Positions 37,715 through 46,362 of a DNA stretch of 64,000 nt are shown in pieces; position 1 is the first letter of the stretch, and every line of letters starts with the position of its first letter. This DNA is from Borrelia parkeri (GTDB taxonomy: Bacteria; Spirochaetota; Spirochaetia; Borreliales; Borreliaceae). The translations under genes and the position numbers were made by a program. The notes below the pieces were generated by a model. It saw only the letters and a list, made by a program, of their open reading frames with translations, searched no databases and had not been told where the DNA came from. Where the stretch lies: NCBI RefSeq assembly GCF_023035815.1, contig NZ_CP073164.1, positions 92,948 to 156,947 of the forward strand. The letters run 5' to 3'.

Positions 37715-38776
37715 ATGTTAAATATTAGATATATCAGTGTATTATTAGTATTAATATTTTTATTATTGTTAGTTATAAGTTGTGATTCAGGAAGCAAAGC
37801 AGGAAAAAATACAAGAGCAGTAATAAAGCCAAGAGCAGGATCAGGGACAAATCCAAGACCAGAACCAAATACAGAAGTAGAAGTAGGAGATGAAGAGGCG
37901 CTAGCATATTTGGAGGATATTAGTGAGCCAAATCTTAAAGCATTATTAAATAAGTTTGGGATATCTGAAGCAGGAAGGAAGGCAATTGGTTATATACAAG
38001 AAATCCTCAGAGTTTCTTATAAGAATGGATTTGATGATAAGTTTTATAATTGCTTAAATAAATTAGGAGCTGATTTTGTGATTGAAAAGATAATAAATCC
38101 TACTGTGAGTCTTTTGAGGGCTAGAGGTAAAGCTTTGGAAGTTATTGAAGGTACAACAGATGCAGGCGTAAAAACCAGATTGCAAGATATGTTAAATAGT
38201 TGTGATAATGTAGTTTCTTTTGCATGGCATTTGTATTCTAATCACTTAATCTTTTACAAAGATAGTTTTGCTGATGCTGTTACTCGTTATACACCTAAAT
38301 TTAATAAATTTAAAGAGATGGTTACAAATCCACGTGTGAAGGATGTATATTCCTGGCTTGATGCTGATGAGCAAGCTACAGTTAATGAGATAGGGAATAT
38401 AGTAATTAGTGTTACTTATGACAAGGATAAATTTAATAATGTTTTAAATAGTTTAAGTGATTATCATGTTGTTAAAGTTATATCTTTTTGTCGACTTGTT
38501 AAAATTAAGCAGGAGGAAGCTTTGAATGCTATAACTACTGTTTCTGATGATGCAGAAAAGCAAAAATTGCAAGTTATATTTAATACGCTTCAAGGTGAGT
38601 ATAATTCTCATATAAGAGATACTTTTAATCAATCTTTAGATAAAATTTATGCTTTTTTTATAAAAATTGTTAGATATTCTAATGGATTTTCTATTCTTAA
38701 AGACGACGCCAAAAAAGCTGCCGAAAGAGCCGCTGCAGCTGCTCAAGCAAGTGGTGCGTCAGGTGGTGGTAGTTAA
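37715..38776 (+). CDS. BTA121-type surface lipoprotein, two repeats, 353 aa
   Basis: Cys23 in VISC; linker GKNTRAVIKPRAGSGTNPRPE. Nearly identical to the next gene (39023) from the leader through the first repeat; they diverge mostly in the second repeat. Contains the HLYSNHLIFYKDSFADAV variant found only in this pair. Tail QASGASGGGS. Terminator 38836-38865. Confidence 0.86.
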   Translation: MLNIRYISVLLVLIFLLLLVISCDSGSKAGKNTRAVIKPRAGSGTNPRPEPNTEVEVGDEEALAYLEDISEPNLKALLNKFGISEAGRKAIGYIQEILRVSYKNGFDDKFYNCLNKLGADFVIEKIINPTVSLLRARGKALEVIEGTTDAGVKTRLQDMLNSCDNVVSFAWHLYSNHLIFYKDSFADAVTRYTPKFNKFKEMVTNPRVKDVYSWLDADEQATVNEIGNIVISVTYDKDKFNNVLNSLSDYHVVKVISFCRLVKIKQEEALNAITTVSDDAEKQKLQVIFNTLQGEYNSHIRDTFNQSLDKIYAFFIKIVRYSNGFSILKDDAKKAAERAAAAAQASGASGGGS

Positions 38777-38835
38777 TCCTTGAATTAGTTTAAATTAAGA
38801 TTATTGAGATTAAAGATAGTAAGTAAAGAAAGTTT

Positions 38836-38865
38836 AAGCCTTAAACGTACACGTTTAAGGCTTTT
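38836..38865 (+). terminator. Array terminator hairpin
   Basis: Perfect 13-bp arms, AC loop, T tail. Confidence 0.85.
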
Positions 38866-39022
38866 AATATGTATATATAGATAAACACAATGTTTGCAGA
38901 TTAAGGTGGATATATAACATTATAATAATATATTAATATAATGTTATAATAATACTATTATTGTGTTGTTATAAATTTGTATAATAATATATTCAAATTT
39001 AATTTGAAAAAGGAGAGATTGA

Positions 39023-40090
39023 ATGTTAAATATTAGATATATCAGTGTATTATTAGTATTAATATTTTTATTATTGCTAGTTATAAGTTGTGATTCAGGA
39101 AGCAAAGCAGGAAAAAATACAAGAGCAGTAGTAAAGCCAAGAGCAGGATCAGGGACAAATACAAGACCAGAACCAAATACAGAAGTAGAAGTAGGAGATG
39201 AAGAGGCGCTAGCATATTTGGAGGATCTTAGTGAGCCAAATCTTAAAGCATTATTAAATAAGTTTGGGATATCTGAAGCAGGAAGGAAGGCAATTGGTTA
39301 TATACAAGAAATCCTCAGAGTTTCTTATAAGAATGGATTTGATGATAAGTTTTATAATTGCTTAAATAAATTAGGAGCTGATTTTGTGATTGAAAAGATA
39401 ATAAATCCTACTGTGAGTCTTTTGAGGGCTAGAGGTAAAGCTTTGGAAGTTATTAAAAGTACAACAGATGCAGGTGTAAAAACCAGATTGCAAGATATGT
39501 TAAATAGTTGTGATAATGTAGTTTCTTTTGCATGGCATTTGTATTCTAATCACTTAATCTTTTACAAAGATAGTTTTGCTGATGCTGTTACTCGTTATAC
39601 ACCTAAATTTAATAAATTTAAAGAGATGGTTAAAAATCCACGTGTAAAGGATGTATATTCCTGGCTTGATGCTGATGAGCGTGTCTCAATTGATGAGATA
39701 GAGAAGATGGTAATTAGTGATACTTATGACAAGGATAAATTTAATAATGTTTTAAATAGTTTAAGTGATTATCATGTTGTTAAAGTTATATCTCTTTGTC
39801 GAGATGTTAAAATGAAGCAGGAGGAAGCTTTGAATGCTATAACTACTGTTTCTGATGATGCAGAAAAGCAAAAATTGAAAGCTAGATTTAATACACTGAA
39901 AGATAGGTATAATTCTGATATAAGAGATACTTTTAATCAATCTTCAGATAAAATTTATGCTTATTTTATAAAAATTGTTAAATATTTTAATGGATTTTCT
40001 ATTCTTAAAGACGACGCCAAAAAAGCTGTCGAAAGAGCCGCTGCAGCTGCTCAAGCAAGTGGTGCGTCAGGTGGTGTAGTTAATCCTTGA
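39023..40090 (+). CDS. BTA121-type surface lipoprotein, two repeats, 355 aa
   Basis: Young duplicate of 37715. Its C-terminal third (NTLKDRYNSDIRDTFNQSSDKIYAYFIKIVKYFN) matches the gene at 33528 more closely than its twin, so it was probably patched by gene conversion. Tail QASGASGGVVNP. Terminator 40143-40172. Confidence 0.86.
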   Translation: MLNIRYISVLLVLIFLLLLVISCDSGSKAGKNTRAVVKPRAGSGTNTRPEPNTEVEVGDEEALAYLEDLSEPNLKALLNKFGISEAGRKAIGYIQEILRVSYKNGFDDKFYNCLNKLGADFVIEKIINPTVSLLRARGKALEVIKSTTDAGVKTRLQDMLNSCDNVVSFAWHLYSNHLIFYKDSFADAVTRYTPKFNKFKEMVKNPRVKDVYSWLDADERVSIDEIEKMVISDTYDKDKFNNVLNSLSDYHVVKVISLCRDVKMKQEEALNAITTVSDDAEKQKLKARFNTLKDRYNSDIRDTFNQSSDKIYAYFIKIVKYFNGFSILKDDAKKAVERAAAAAQASGASGGVVNP

Positions 40091-40142
40091 ATTAGTTTAA
40101 ATTAAGATTATTGAGATTGAAAATAGTAGGTAAAGAAAGTTT

Positions 40143-40172
40143 AAGCCTTAAACGTACACGTTTAAGGCTTTT
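40143..40172 (+). terminator. Array terminator hairpin
   Basis: Perfect 13-bp arms, AC loop, T tail. Confidence 0.85.
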
Positions 40173-40330
40173 AATATGTACATATTAGATAAATACAATG
40201 TTTGCAGATTAAGGTGGATATATAACATTATAATAATATATTAATATAATAATGATATAATACTATTATTGTATTATTATAAATTTGTATAATAATATAT
40301 TCAAATTTAATTTGAAAAAGGAGAGATTGA

Positions 40331-41341
40331 ATGTTAAATATTAGACATATCAGTATATTACTAGTATTAATATTTTTATTATTTCTATTTATAAGTTGTG
40401 GTTCAGGAAACAAAGCAAGAGCAAATACAAGAACAAAACCAAATACAGAAGCAGAAGTAGGAGACGAAGAGGCGCTAGCATATTTGGAGGATATTACTGA
40501 TCCAAGACTTTTGGCATTGTTAGATAATTTTGGAGTATCTAAAGCAGGAAGGAAGGCAATTGGTTATATACAAGGAGTCTTAAGTGTTTCTTATAAGAAT
40601 GGATTTGATGATAAGTTTTATAATTGCTTAAATAAATTAGGAGCTGATTTTGTGATTGAAAAGATAATCAAGCCTACTGTGAGCCTTTTGAGGGCTAGAG
40701 GTGAAGCTTTGAAAATTATTAAAGGTATAACAGATGAAGGCGTAAAAACCAGATTGCAAGATATGTTAAATAGTTGTGATATTGTAGTTCTTTTTGCATG
40801 GCATCCCGGTTCTGATCACTTAACCTTTCTAGAAAATGATTTTGCAAAGACTGTTACTCGTTATGCTTCTAAATTTAGGAATTTTAAAGAGACGGTTAAA
40901 AATCCACTTGTGAAGGATGTATATGCCTGGCTTGATGCTGATGAACAAGCTACAATTGATGAGATAGATAAGATGGTAATTAGTGATACTTATGACAAGG
41001 ATAAATTTAATAATGTTTTAAATAGTTTATCTTATTATCGTGTCCTTAGAATTATAGAGATTTATCAAAAGGTTAAAAAAATGCAGGAGGAAGCTTTGAA
41101 AGCTATAGAAGGTGTTTCTAATGATGCAGCAAAGCAAGCTTTTCAAGCTAGATTTAATACGCTTAAAGATGAGTATAATTCTTATATAAGATCTGCTTTT
41201 AATAAATCTTCAGGTGAATTGTATTATGATTTTAAAAGAATTTATGAATGTTTTGTAGATTTTTATAATATTAAAGTCGAGGCTCAAGCTTCCAGAGTTG
41301 CCAAAGCAAGTGGTGCGTCAGGTGGTGTAGTTAATCCTTGA
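40331..41341 (+). CDS. BTA121-type surface lipoprotein, two repeats, 336 aa
   Basis: Cys23 in FISC, with the shortest linker of the subgroup (GSGNKARANTRTKPNTEAEVGDEE). First repeat ends in VLFAWHPGSDHLTF, close to 34838. The end of the second repeat differs (FKRIYECFVDFYNIKVEAQ). Tail SGASGGVVNP. Terminator 41394-41423. Confidence 0.86.
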   Translation: MLNIRHISILLVLIFLLFLFISCGSGNKARANTRTKPNTEAEVGDEEALAYLEDITDPRLLALLDNFGVSKAGRKAIGYIQGVLSVSYKNGFDDKFYNCLNKLGADFVIEKIIKPTVSLLRARGEALKIIKGITDEGVKTRLQDMLNSCDIVVLFAWHPGSDHLTFLENDFAKTVTRYASKFRNFKETVKNPLVKDVYAWLDADEQATIDEIDKMVISDTYDKDKFNNVLNSLSYYRVLRIIEIYQKVKKMQEEALKAIEGVSNDAAKQAFQARFNTLKDEYNSYIRSAFNKSSGELYYDFKRIYECFVDFYNIKVEAQASRVAKASGASGGVVNP

Positions 41342-41393
41342 ATTAGTTTAAATTAAGATTATTGAGATTAAAGATAGTAGGTAAAGAAAGTTT

Positions 41394-41423
41394 AAGCCTT
41401 AAACGTACACGTTTAAGGCTTTT
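41394..41423 (+). terminator. Array terminator hairpin
   Basis: Perfect 13-bp arms, AC loop, T tail. It is followed by the shortest spacer of the block (98 bp to the next start). Confidence 0.85.
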
Positions 41424-41521
41424 AATATGTATATATAGATAAATATATTAATATAATAATAGTATTATTATAAATTTGTATAATAATATATTCAAATTTA
41501 ATTTGAAAAAGGAGATATTGA

Positions 41522-42541
41522 ATGGTAAAAATAAAGTGTTTCAGTGTATTACTAGTATTAATATTGCTGTTATTTCTATTTATAAGTTGTGATTCAGGAA
41601 GCAAAGCAGGAGTAAAGCCAGGAGCAGGATCAGGGACAAATACAAGAACAAAACCAAATACAGAAGCAGAAGTAGGAGATGAAGAGGCTCTAGCATATTT
41701 GGAGGATATTAGTGATCCAAAGCTTAAAGCATTGTTAGATAAGTTTGGAGTATCTGAAGCAGGAAGGAAGGCAATTGGTTATATACAAGAAATCCTCAGA
41801 GTTTCTTATAAGAATGGATTTAATGATAAGTTTTATAATTGCTTAAATCAATTAGGAGCTGATGTTGTGATTGAAAAGATAATCAAGCCTACTGTGAGTC
41901 TTTTGAGAGCTAGAGGTAAAGCTTTGAAAATTATGAAAGGTATAACAGATGCAGGTGTAAAAACCAGATTGCAAGATATGTTGGATAATTTTGATAAATT
42001 AGTTCCTTTTGCATGGAATCCCGATCGTGATCTCTTAATCTTTAAAGAAGATTTTTTTGCGAAGTTTGTTAATCGTTATACACCTAAATTTAGAAAGTTT
42101 AAAGAGATGGTTAAAAATCCACGTGTGAAGGATGTATATGCCTGGCTTGATGCTGATGAGCAAGCTACAATTGATGAGATAGAGAAGATAGTAGTTAGTG
42201 CTACTTATGACAAGGATAAGTTTAATGATAAGTTAAATAGTTTAAGAGATTATCGTGTTGTTGTAGTTATATATTCTTATCGAGATATTAAAAATGATCA
42301 GGATGAAGCTTTGAAAGCTATAGACGGTGTTTCTGATGATGTAGAAAAGCAAAAATTGCAAGCTAGATTTAATACGCTTCAAGGTGAGTATAATTCTTAT
42401 ATAAGAGCTGCTTTTAATAAATCTGCAGATGATTTGTCTTCTCAGAATATCTCTCCTTTTGAATATTCTAATGGATTTTCTATTCTTAAATACGACGCTG
42501 CAGTTGCCAAAGCAAGTGGTGCGGCAGGTGGTGTTAGTTAA
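41522..42541 (+). CDS. BTA121-type surface lipoprotein, two repeats, 339 aa
   Basis: Cys23 in FISC; linker GVKPGAGSGTNTRTKPNTEAEVG. The upstream spacer has lost the TTTGCAGATTAAGG segment present before most neighbours, so its promoter strength may differ. The end of the second repeat (ISPFEYSNGFSILKYD) resembles 34838. Tail SGAAGGVS. Last gene of the homogeneous central block. Terminator 42601-42630. Confidence 0.86.
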   Translation: MVKIKCFSVLLVLILLLFLFISCDSGSKAGVKPGAGSGTNTRTKPNTEAEVGDEEALAYLEDISDPKLKALLDKFGVSEAGRKAIGYIQEILRVSYKNGFNDKFYNCLNQLGADVVIEKIIKPTVSLLRARGKALKIMKGITDAGVKTRLQDMLDNFDKLVPFAWNPDRDLLIFKEDFFAKFVNRYTPKFRKFKEMVKNPRVKDVYAWLDADEQATIDEIEKIVVSATYDKDKFNDKLNSLRDYRVVVVIYSYRDIKNDQDEALKAIDGVSDDVEKQKLQARFNTLQGEYNSYIRAAFNKSADDLSSQNISPFEYSNGFSILKYDAAVAKASGAAGGVS

Positions 42542-42600
42542 TCCTTAAATTAGTTTAAATTAAGATTATTGAGATTAAAAATAGTAGGTAAATAAAGTTT

Positions 42601-42630
42601 AAGCCTTAAATGTGTACGTTTAAGGCTTTT
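42601..42630 (+). terminator. Array terminator hairpin
   Basis: AAGCCTTAAATGT / GT / ACGTTTAAGGCTTTT: a G-T mismatch (G-U in RNA) next to the loop. GT-loop form. Confidence 0.8.
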
Positions 42631-42759
42631 AGTTTGTATATATGGATAAATATATTAAACAAGTAAATATAATGTTTGCAGATTAAGGTGGATATATAGC
42701 ATTATAATAATATAATAATGTAAATATATTCAAATTTAATTTGAAAAAGGAGATATTGG

Positions 42760-44232
42760 GTGATGAAGTTAAGCCATTTCAGTTTATTTTTAGTATTAAT
42801 ATTTCTATTATTGTTAGTGGTAAGTTGTGACTTAAAATCTAAGGGAAGTACTGAGATTAAAGAGAATTTGACTGTCAAAAGAGAGGTAAGGAAATTAGAC
42901 AAGTTTAGTGGGGAATATACTTCAAAAATGGTTGCAACAGTTGATAATTTAGATATTAAGCTCAATAATCTGCTAGACAAATTTGGGTTACTTGATAAGG
43001 AAAGGGAATCAATTGCATATATAAGGCGTACGATAACTGATGCTAATGTTGGCAAACTTAAAGGTTACAGGACTTATACTGATGTCGAGTTTCATAATTT
43101 ACTTGAAAGTTTAGGTGCAGCTAGGATTAAAGAAATTATAACATTTTATTTAGAGGTTGTTAACATTCAGGAATCATTTGAAAGGGCTATTAAAAATATT
43201 AAGGACGCTACATCAAGAGGCAAATTACAGAATGAGCTTAATGAACGCAAGAATCAGTATCAGTTGCATTTAAAAGGGTTATTTGATAGTGATAATTTTG
43301 ATGATATATATAATAAGATTATAGGTGATAATTATTTTTCTGAATTAATTGAATTTAAATACGAGATTATAGAAGTTGAAGGTGGTTTGGATGTATATAC
43401 ATGGCTGTCTGATGATGAGCAGATTGTAATTGATAAGATACGAGAAATAGTAACTGATCCTTTGATTGGTCAATATAAAGGATATAGGACGTATACTGAT
43501 ATTGAGTTTAATAATTTACTAAATAAGTTAGGTGATAATAGAATTCTTGCAATGATATTGGTTTATCTAGAGGATCAAAAAGCCCAAGATGCGGCATGGG
43601 TAGAAGCTTTAACAGCTATTGATAGTGTTGATGATGCTAACTTAAGAGAGCAATTACGAGTGAAAATTAATGATGAGAGGGATAACTATAAATTACATTT
43701 GAAAGAGTTATTTGATGAATTTCTTCCTATTTTTGTGTATCGAAAATTTATGAACAATATTCATTATCATGGTAAGTTTGTTTTAATTAAAAACGCAGCT
43801 AAGCACATTATAGCTTTTAAAAAGCTATACAACAAGCTTTCATCTGTTCAGAAGAGAGAACTTTATTATATACGAATTATTGTAACCAATTTTAATATTG
43901 GTGATGCTATATTGCATAAAACATATAATGCTGTTGAGTTTGAGAGCTTACTTGGGAGTTTAGGTGCTGCTAGGGTTGAAAGGATTATAGACTTTCATTT
44001 AAATGTTCTTAAAGCAAAAGAAGATGCTCGATCAGCTATAAGTAGTCTTCCAGAAGGCATAGCAAGGCATAATTTGCAAGAACGGTTTAATGCTCACGAA
44101 AGTCTTTATGCGTTGCATTTAAAAGAGTTGTTTAGTAGTGCTTTTCCTGGTAAGGTGTATCATAATGTTGAAAGGAGTAGTTATATTTCTGGGTATTTTG
44201 CGATTATAAATGATGTTGGGAAAATTCAGTAA
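42760..44232 (+). CDS. BTA121-type surface lipoprotein, three repeats, 490 aa
   Basis: The start is GTG at 42760 or ATG at 42763 (GTGATG after AAAAAGGAGATATTGG). Lipobox VVSC. The linker is basic (EIKENLTVKREVRKLDKF). Repeats at about 65-205, 210-350 and 355-485, with ITDANVG, IVTDPLIG and IVTNFNIG cores. The leader is of the central-block type with the 17-bp palindrome, while the coding part belongs to the multi-repeat class, so this is the junction between the two blocks. No clear hairpin follows. Confidence 0.86.
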   Translation: MMKLSHFSLFLVLIFLLLLVVSCDLKSKGSTEIKENLTVKREVRKLDKFSGEYTSKMVATVDNLDIKLNNLLDKFGLLDKERESIAYIRRTITDANVGKLKGYRTYTDVEFHNLLESLGAARIKEIITFYLEVVNIQESFERAIKNIKDATSRGKLQNELNERKNQYQLHLKGLFDSDNFDDIYNKIIGDNYFSELIEFKYEIIEVEGGLDVYTWLSDDEQIVIDKIREIVTDPLIGQYKGYRTYTDIEFNNLLNKLGDNRILAMILVYLEDQKAQDAAWVEALTAIDSVDDANLREQLRVKINDERDNYKLHLKELFDEFLPIFVYRKFMNNIHYHGKFVLIKNAAKHIIAFKKLYNKLSSVQKRELYYIRIIVTNFNIGDAILHKTYNAVEFESLLGSLGAARVERIIDFHLNVLKAKEDARSAISSLPEGIARHNLQERFNAHESLYALHLKELFSSAFPGKVYHNVERSSYISGYFAIINDVGKIQ

Positions 44233-44493
44233 GTGAGACAAATAGTCCAGTACTACAGGTAGTAGTAATTAATTCTTAAGTTAAGAATAGTAATTAAGAA
44301 TAGTAAGTTTAAGAAAATGAATTTTTAGATCTTAAGATATATAAAACTTTTAATTTATATTGTCAAATGGATGTATTAATTCCTATAATTTATGATATTA
44401 TGGCATTATTATAATAATAATTATATTATTTCAGTTTAATTAATCAGTTTATTTAATAATAAGTTAAATTTAATTTGAAAAAGGAGCTATTTA

Positions 44494-46119
44494 ATGGTTC
44501 AGTTAAGACGTTTTGGTTTATTGCTAGTATTAATATTACCGTTATTGTTAGTAATAAGTTGTGATTTGAACTCTCAAGAGGACATAGCACTTAGAGCAGA
44601 TTTACTTATAAGTAAGCTTGCTAAAGGTCATATGATAAAATTAAACATTGATGATGTGAGCAGTGGTGCTGAAATAGTTAAAGCAGAGGTAACTATAAAT
44701 GCTATGCTCAATAATCTGCTAGACAAATTTGAGATACCTGATGACAGGAAGAAAATAATTGATGATATGCGAGATATAGTAACTAGTTTGTCAGGAGTCT
44801 TTTCAGTTAGGGTTTATAAGAATGAAGATTTCTGTAATTTATTAGAGGGTTTGGGTGCTGAGAGACTTAAGGAAATTACAGAAATTCATGTTAATATTCT
44901 TAAAGCCCAAGACGAAGCTTTAGCAGTGATTGAAGGAATTAAGGACGATGTGGCAAAACGAGAATTGCAAGTGAAATTTTATGGTCGTCAGAATGCTTAT
45001 CCTTTGCATTTAAAAATTTTATTTAACGGGTCTAATTCTGATGAGGTATATGGTAATTTTATAAGTGATAATTATGTTGCTGAGTTTACTGCAATTAAAG
45101 AAGAAGCTTTAGGTCTTGTGGAGGATAGCGAAGATGTTTCTGTAGGGGGTGCCCCTCAAAAAGAAGTTCCTGTAGGAGGTGCCCCTCAAGAAGAAGTTCC
45201 TGTAGGGGGTGCCCCTCAAAAAGAAGTTCCTGTAGGGGGTGCCCCTCAAGAAGAAGTTCCTGTAGGGGGTGCCTCTCAAGAAAATGTATATGAATTGCTT
45301 TTAGCTGATGAAAAGGATGTAATTAATTCTATACGAGATGTAGTAACTACTGTGTCTTCAGTTTCTAAAACTTCTTATAAACTTTATAGTAATGATGAGT
45401 TTTATAATTTATTAAATCAGTTAGGAATTGTTAAGGTCAAGGACATTATAGCAATTTATTTAAAGGACTTGGGAGAAAAAAATGCAGTTCTAGCAGAAGT
45501 TGCTGCGGTTCTTGAAAGTGAAGAGAAATATGCATTAACTAAAAATTTGGAAAGTGATTTTAAGAAATTAGAGAATTTTTATCCAACTTATTTAAAATGG
45601 ATATTTGATAAAACCGATGCTGATGGGGTGTATAGTGCATTTGTGAAGGGTAATTATTCTGATAATTTTATTAAGCTTAAAAGTGATGTTAAAATCATTT
45701 CAGATTTTAATAAGCTTTGTGAAGGATTTTCAAAGAAAGAAAAGAGAGCAGTTGCATATATGCGAAGTGTAGTAACTAATTCTAATATTGGTAGTGTTGA
45801 AGGTTATAAGACATATGATGATGTAGAGTTTAATAATTTACTTCATGACTTAGGTGTTGAGAGACTGAGAGAAATTATAAAAATACATTTAAGTAGTCAT
45901 AAAGCAAAAAATGCAGCATTAGCAGCTATGAATAATGCTGAGGAAAGTCAAAAAAAGCAAAACTTAAAGTTTAATTTTGATGTTTTAAGGCGTGGCTATT
46001 CATCGCATCTCAAATTGTTATTTCATGCGTTTAAGGCTGATTATGTGTATCATGATTTTATGGGGAGCAAATATGCTGCTTTATTTACTAATTTTAAAAA
46101 CGAATTTGACAACATATAA
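44494..46119 (+). CDS. BTA121-type lipoprotein with internal GAPQ repeat, three repeats, 541 aa
   Basis: ATG after AAAAAGGAGC. Cys23 in VISC. Repeat 1 at about 65-205, then a 50-residue low-complexity insert of five VPVGGAPQ(K/E)E units, then repeats 2 and 3 at about 265-395 and 400-538. The insert sits between two folded repeats rather than next to the lipid anchor, so it may act as a hinge. An imperfect terminator follows at 46179-46209. Confidence 0.86.
   Translation: MVQLRRFGLLLVLILPLLLVISCDLNSQEDIALRADLLISKLAKGHMIKLNIDDVSSGAEIVKAEVTINAMLNNLLDKFEIPDDRKKIIDDMRDIVTSLSGVFSVRVYKNEDFCNLLEGLGAERLKEITEIHVNILKAQDEALAVIEGIKDDVAKRELQVKFYGRQNAYPLHLKILFNGSNSDEVYGNFISDNYVAEFTAIKEEALGLVEDSEDVSVGGAPQKEVPVGGAPQEEVPVGGAPQKEVPVGGAPQEEVPVGGASQENVYELLLADEKDVINSIRDVVTTVSSVSKTSYKLYSNDEFYNLLNQLGIVKVKDIIAIYLKDLGEKNAVLAEVAAVLESEEKYALTKNLESDFKKLENFYPTYLKWIFDKTDADGVYSAFVKGNYSDNFIKLKSDVKIISDFNKLCEGFSKKEKRAVAYMRSVVTNSNIGSVEGYKTYDDVEFNNLLHDLGVERLREIIKIHLSSHKAKNAALAAMNNAEESQKKQNLKFNFDVLRRGYSSHLKLLFHAFKADYVYHDFMGSKYAALFTNFKNEFDNI
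45137..45286 (+). repeat. Five tandem 30-bp units (VPVGGAPQ(K/E)E)
   Basis: Units alternate K and E at the ninth residue; the first and last copies are slightly diverged. All in frame. Confidence 0.9.
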
Positions 46120-46178
46120 TCAAATGCATCGAGTTATCCTGCATTTGATACCGTAAGTTGGTACTTAAAAAAGTAGTT

Positions 46179-46209
46179 AAGTCTTGGATTATAAACATCT
46201 AAGGCTTTT
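46179..46209 (+). terminator. Weak terminator
   Basis: AAGTCTTGGAT ... ATCTAAGGCTTTT; pairing needs two G-U pairs. Confidence 0.5.
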
Positions 46210-46362
46210 AATTTATACTAAGGGATACTTGTATAGATGTACTAATAAGTATGTAGATATTAATATTTGGAAACTATGTTATAATGATATATTATAATAA
46301 TAAGTTTTATATGATAAAAAATCGATTTATAGATTGGGGTTTATTAAAAGGAGAGATGTTTA

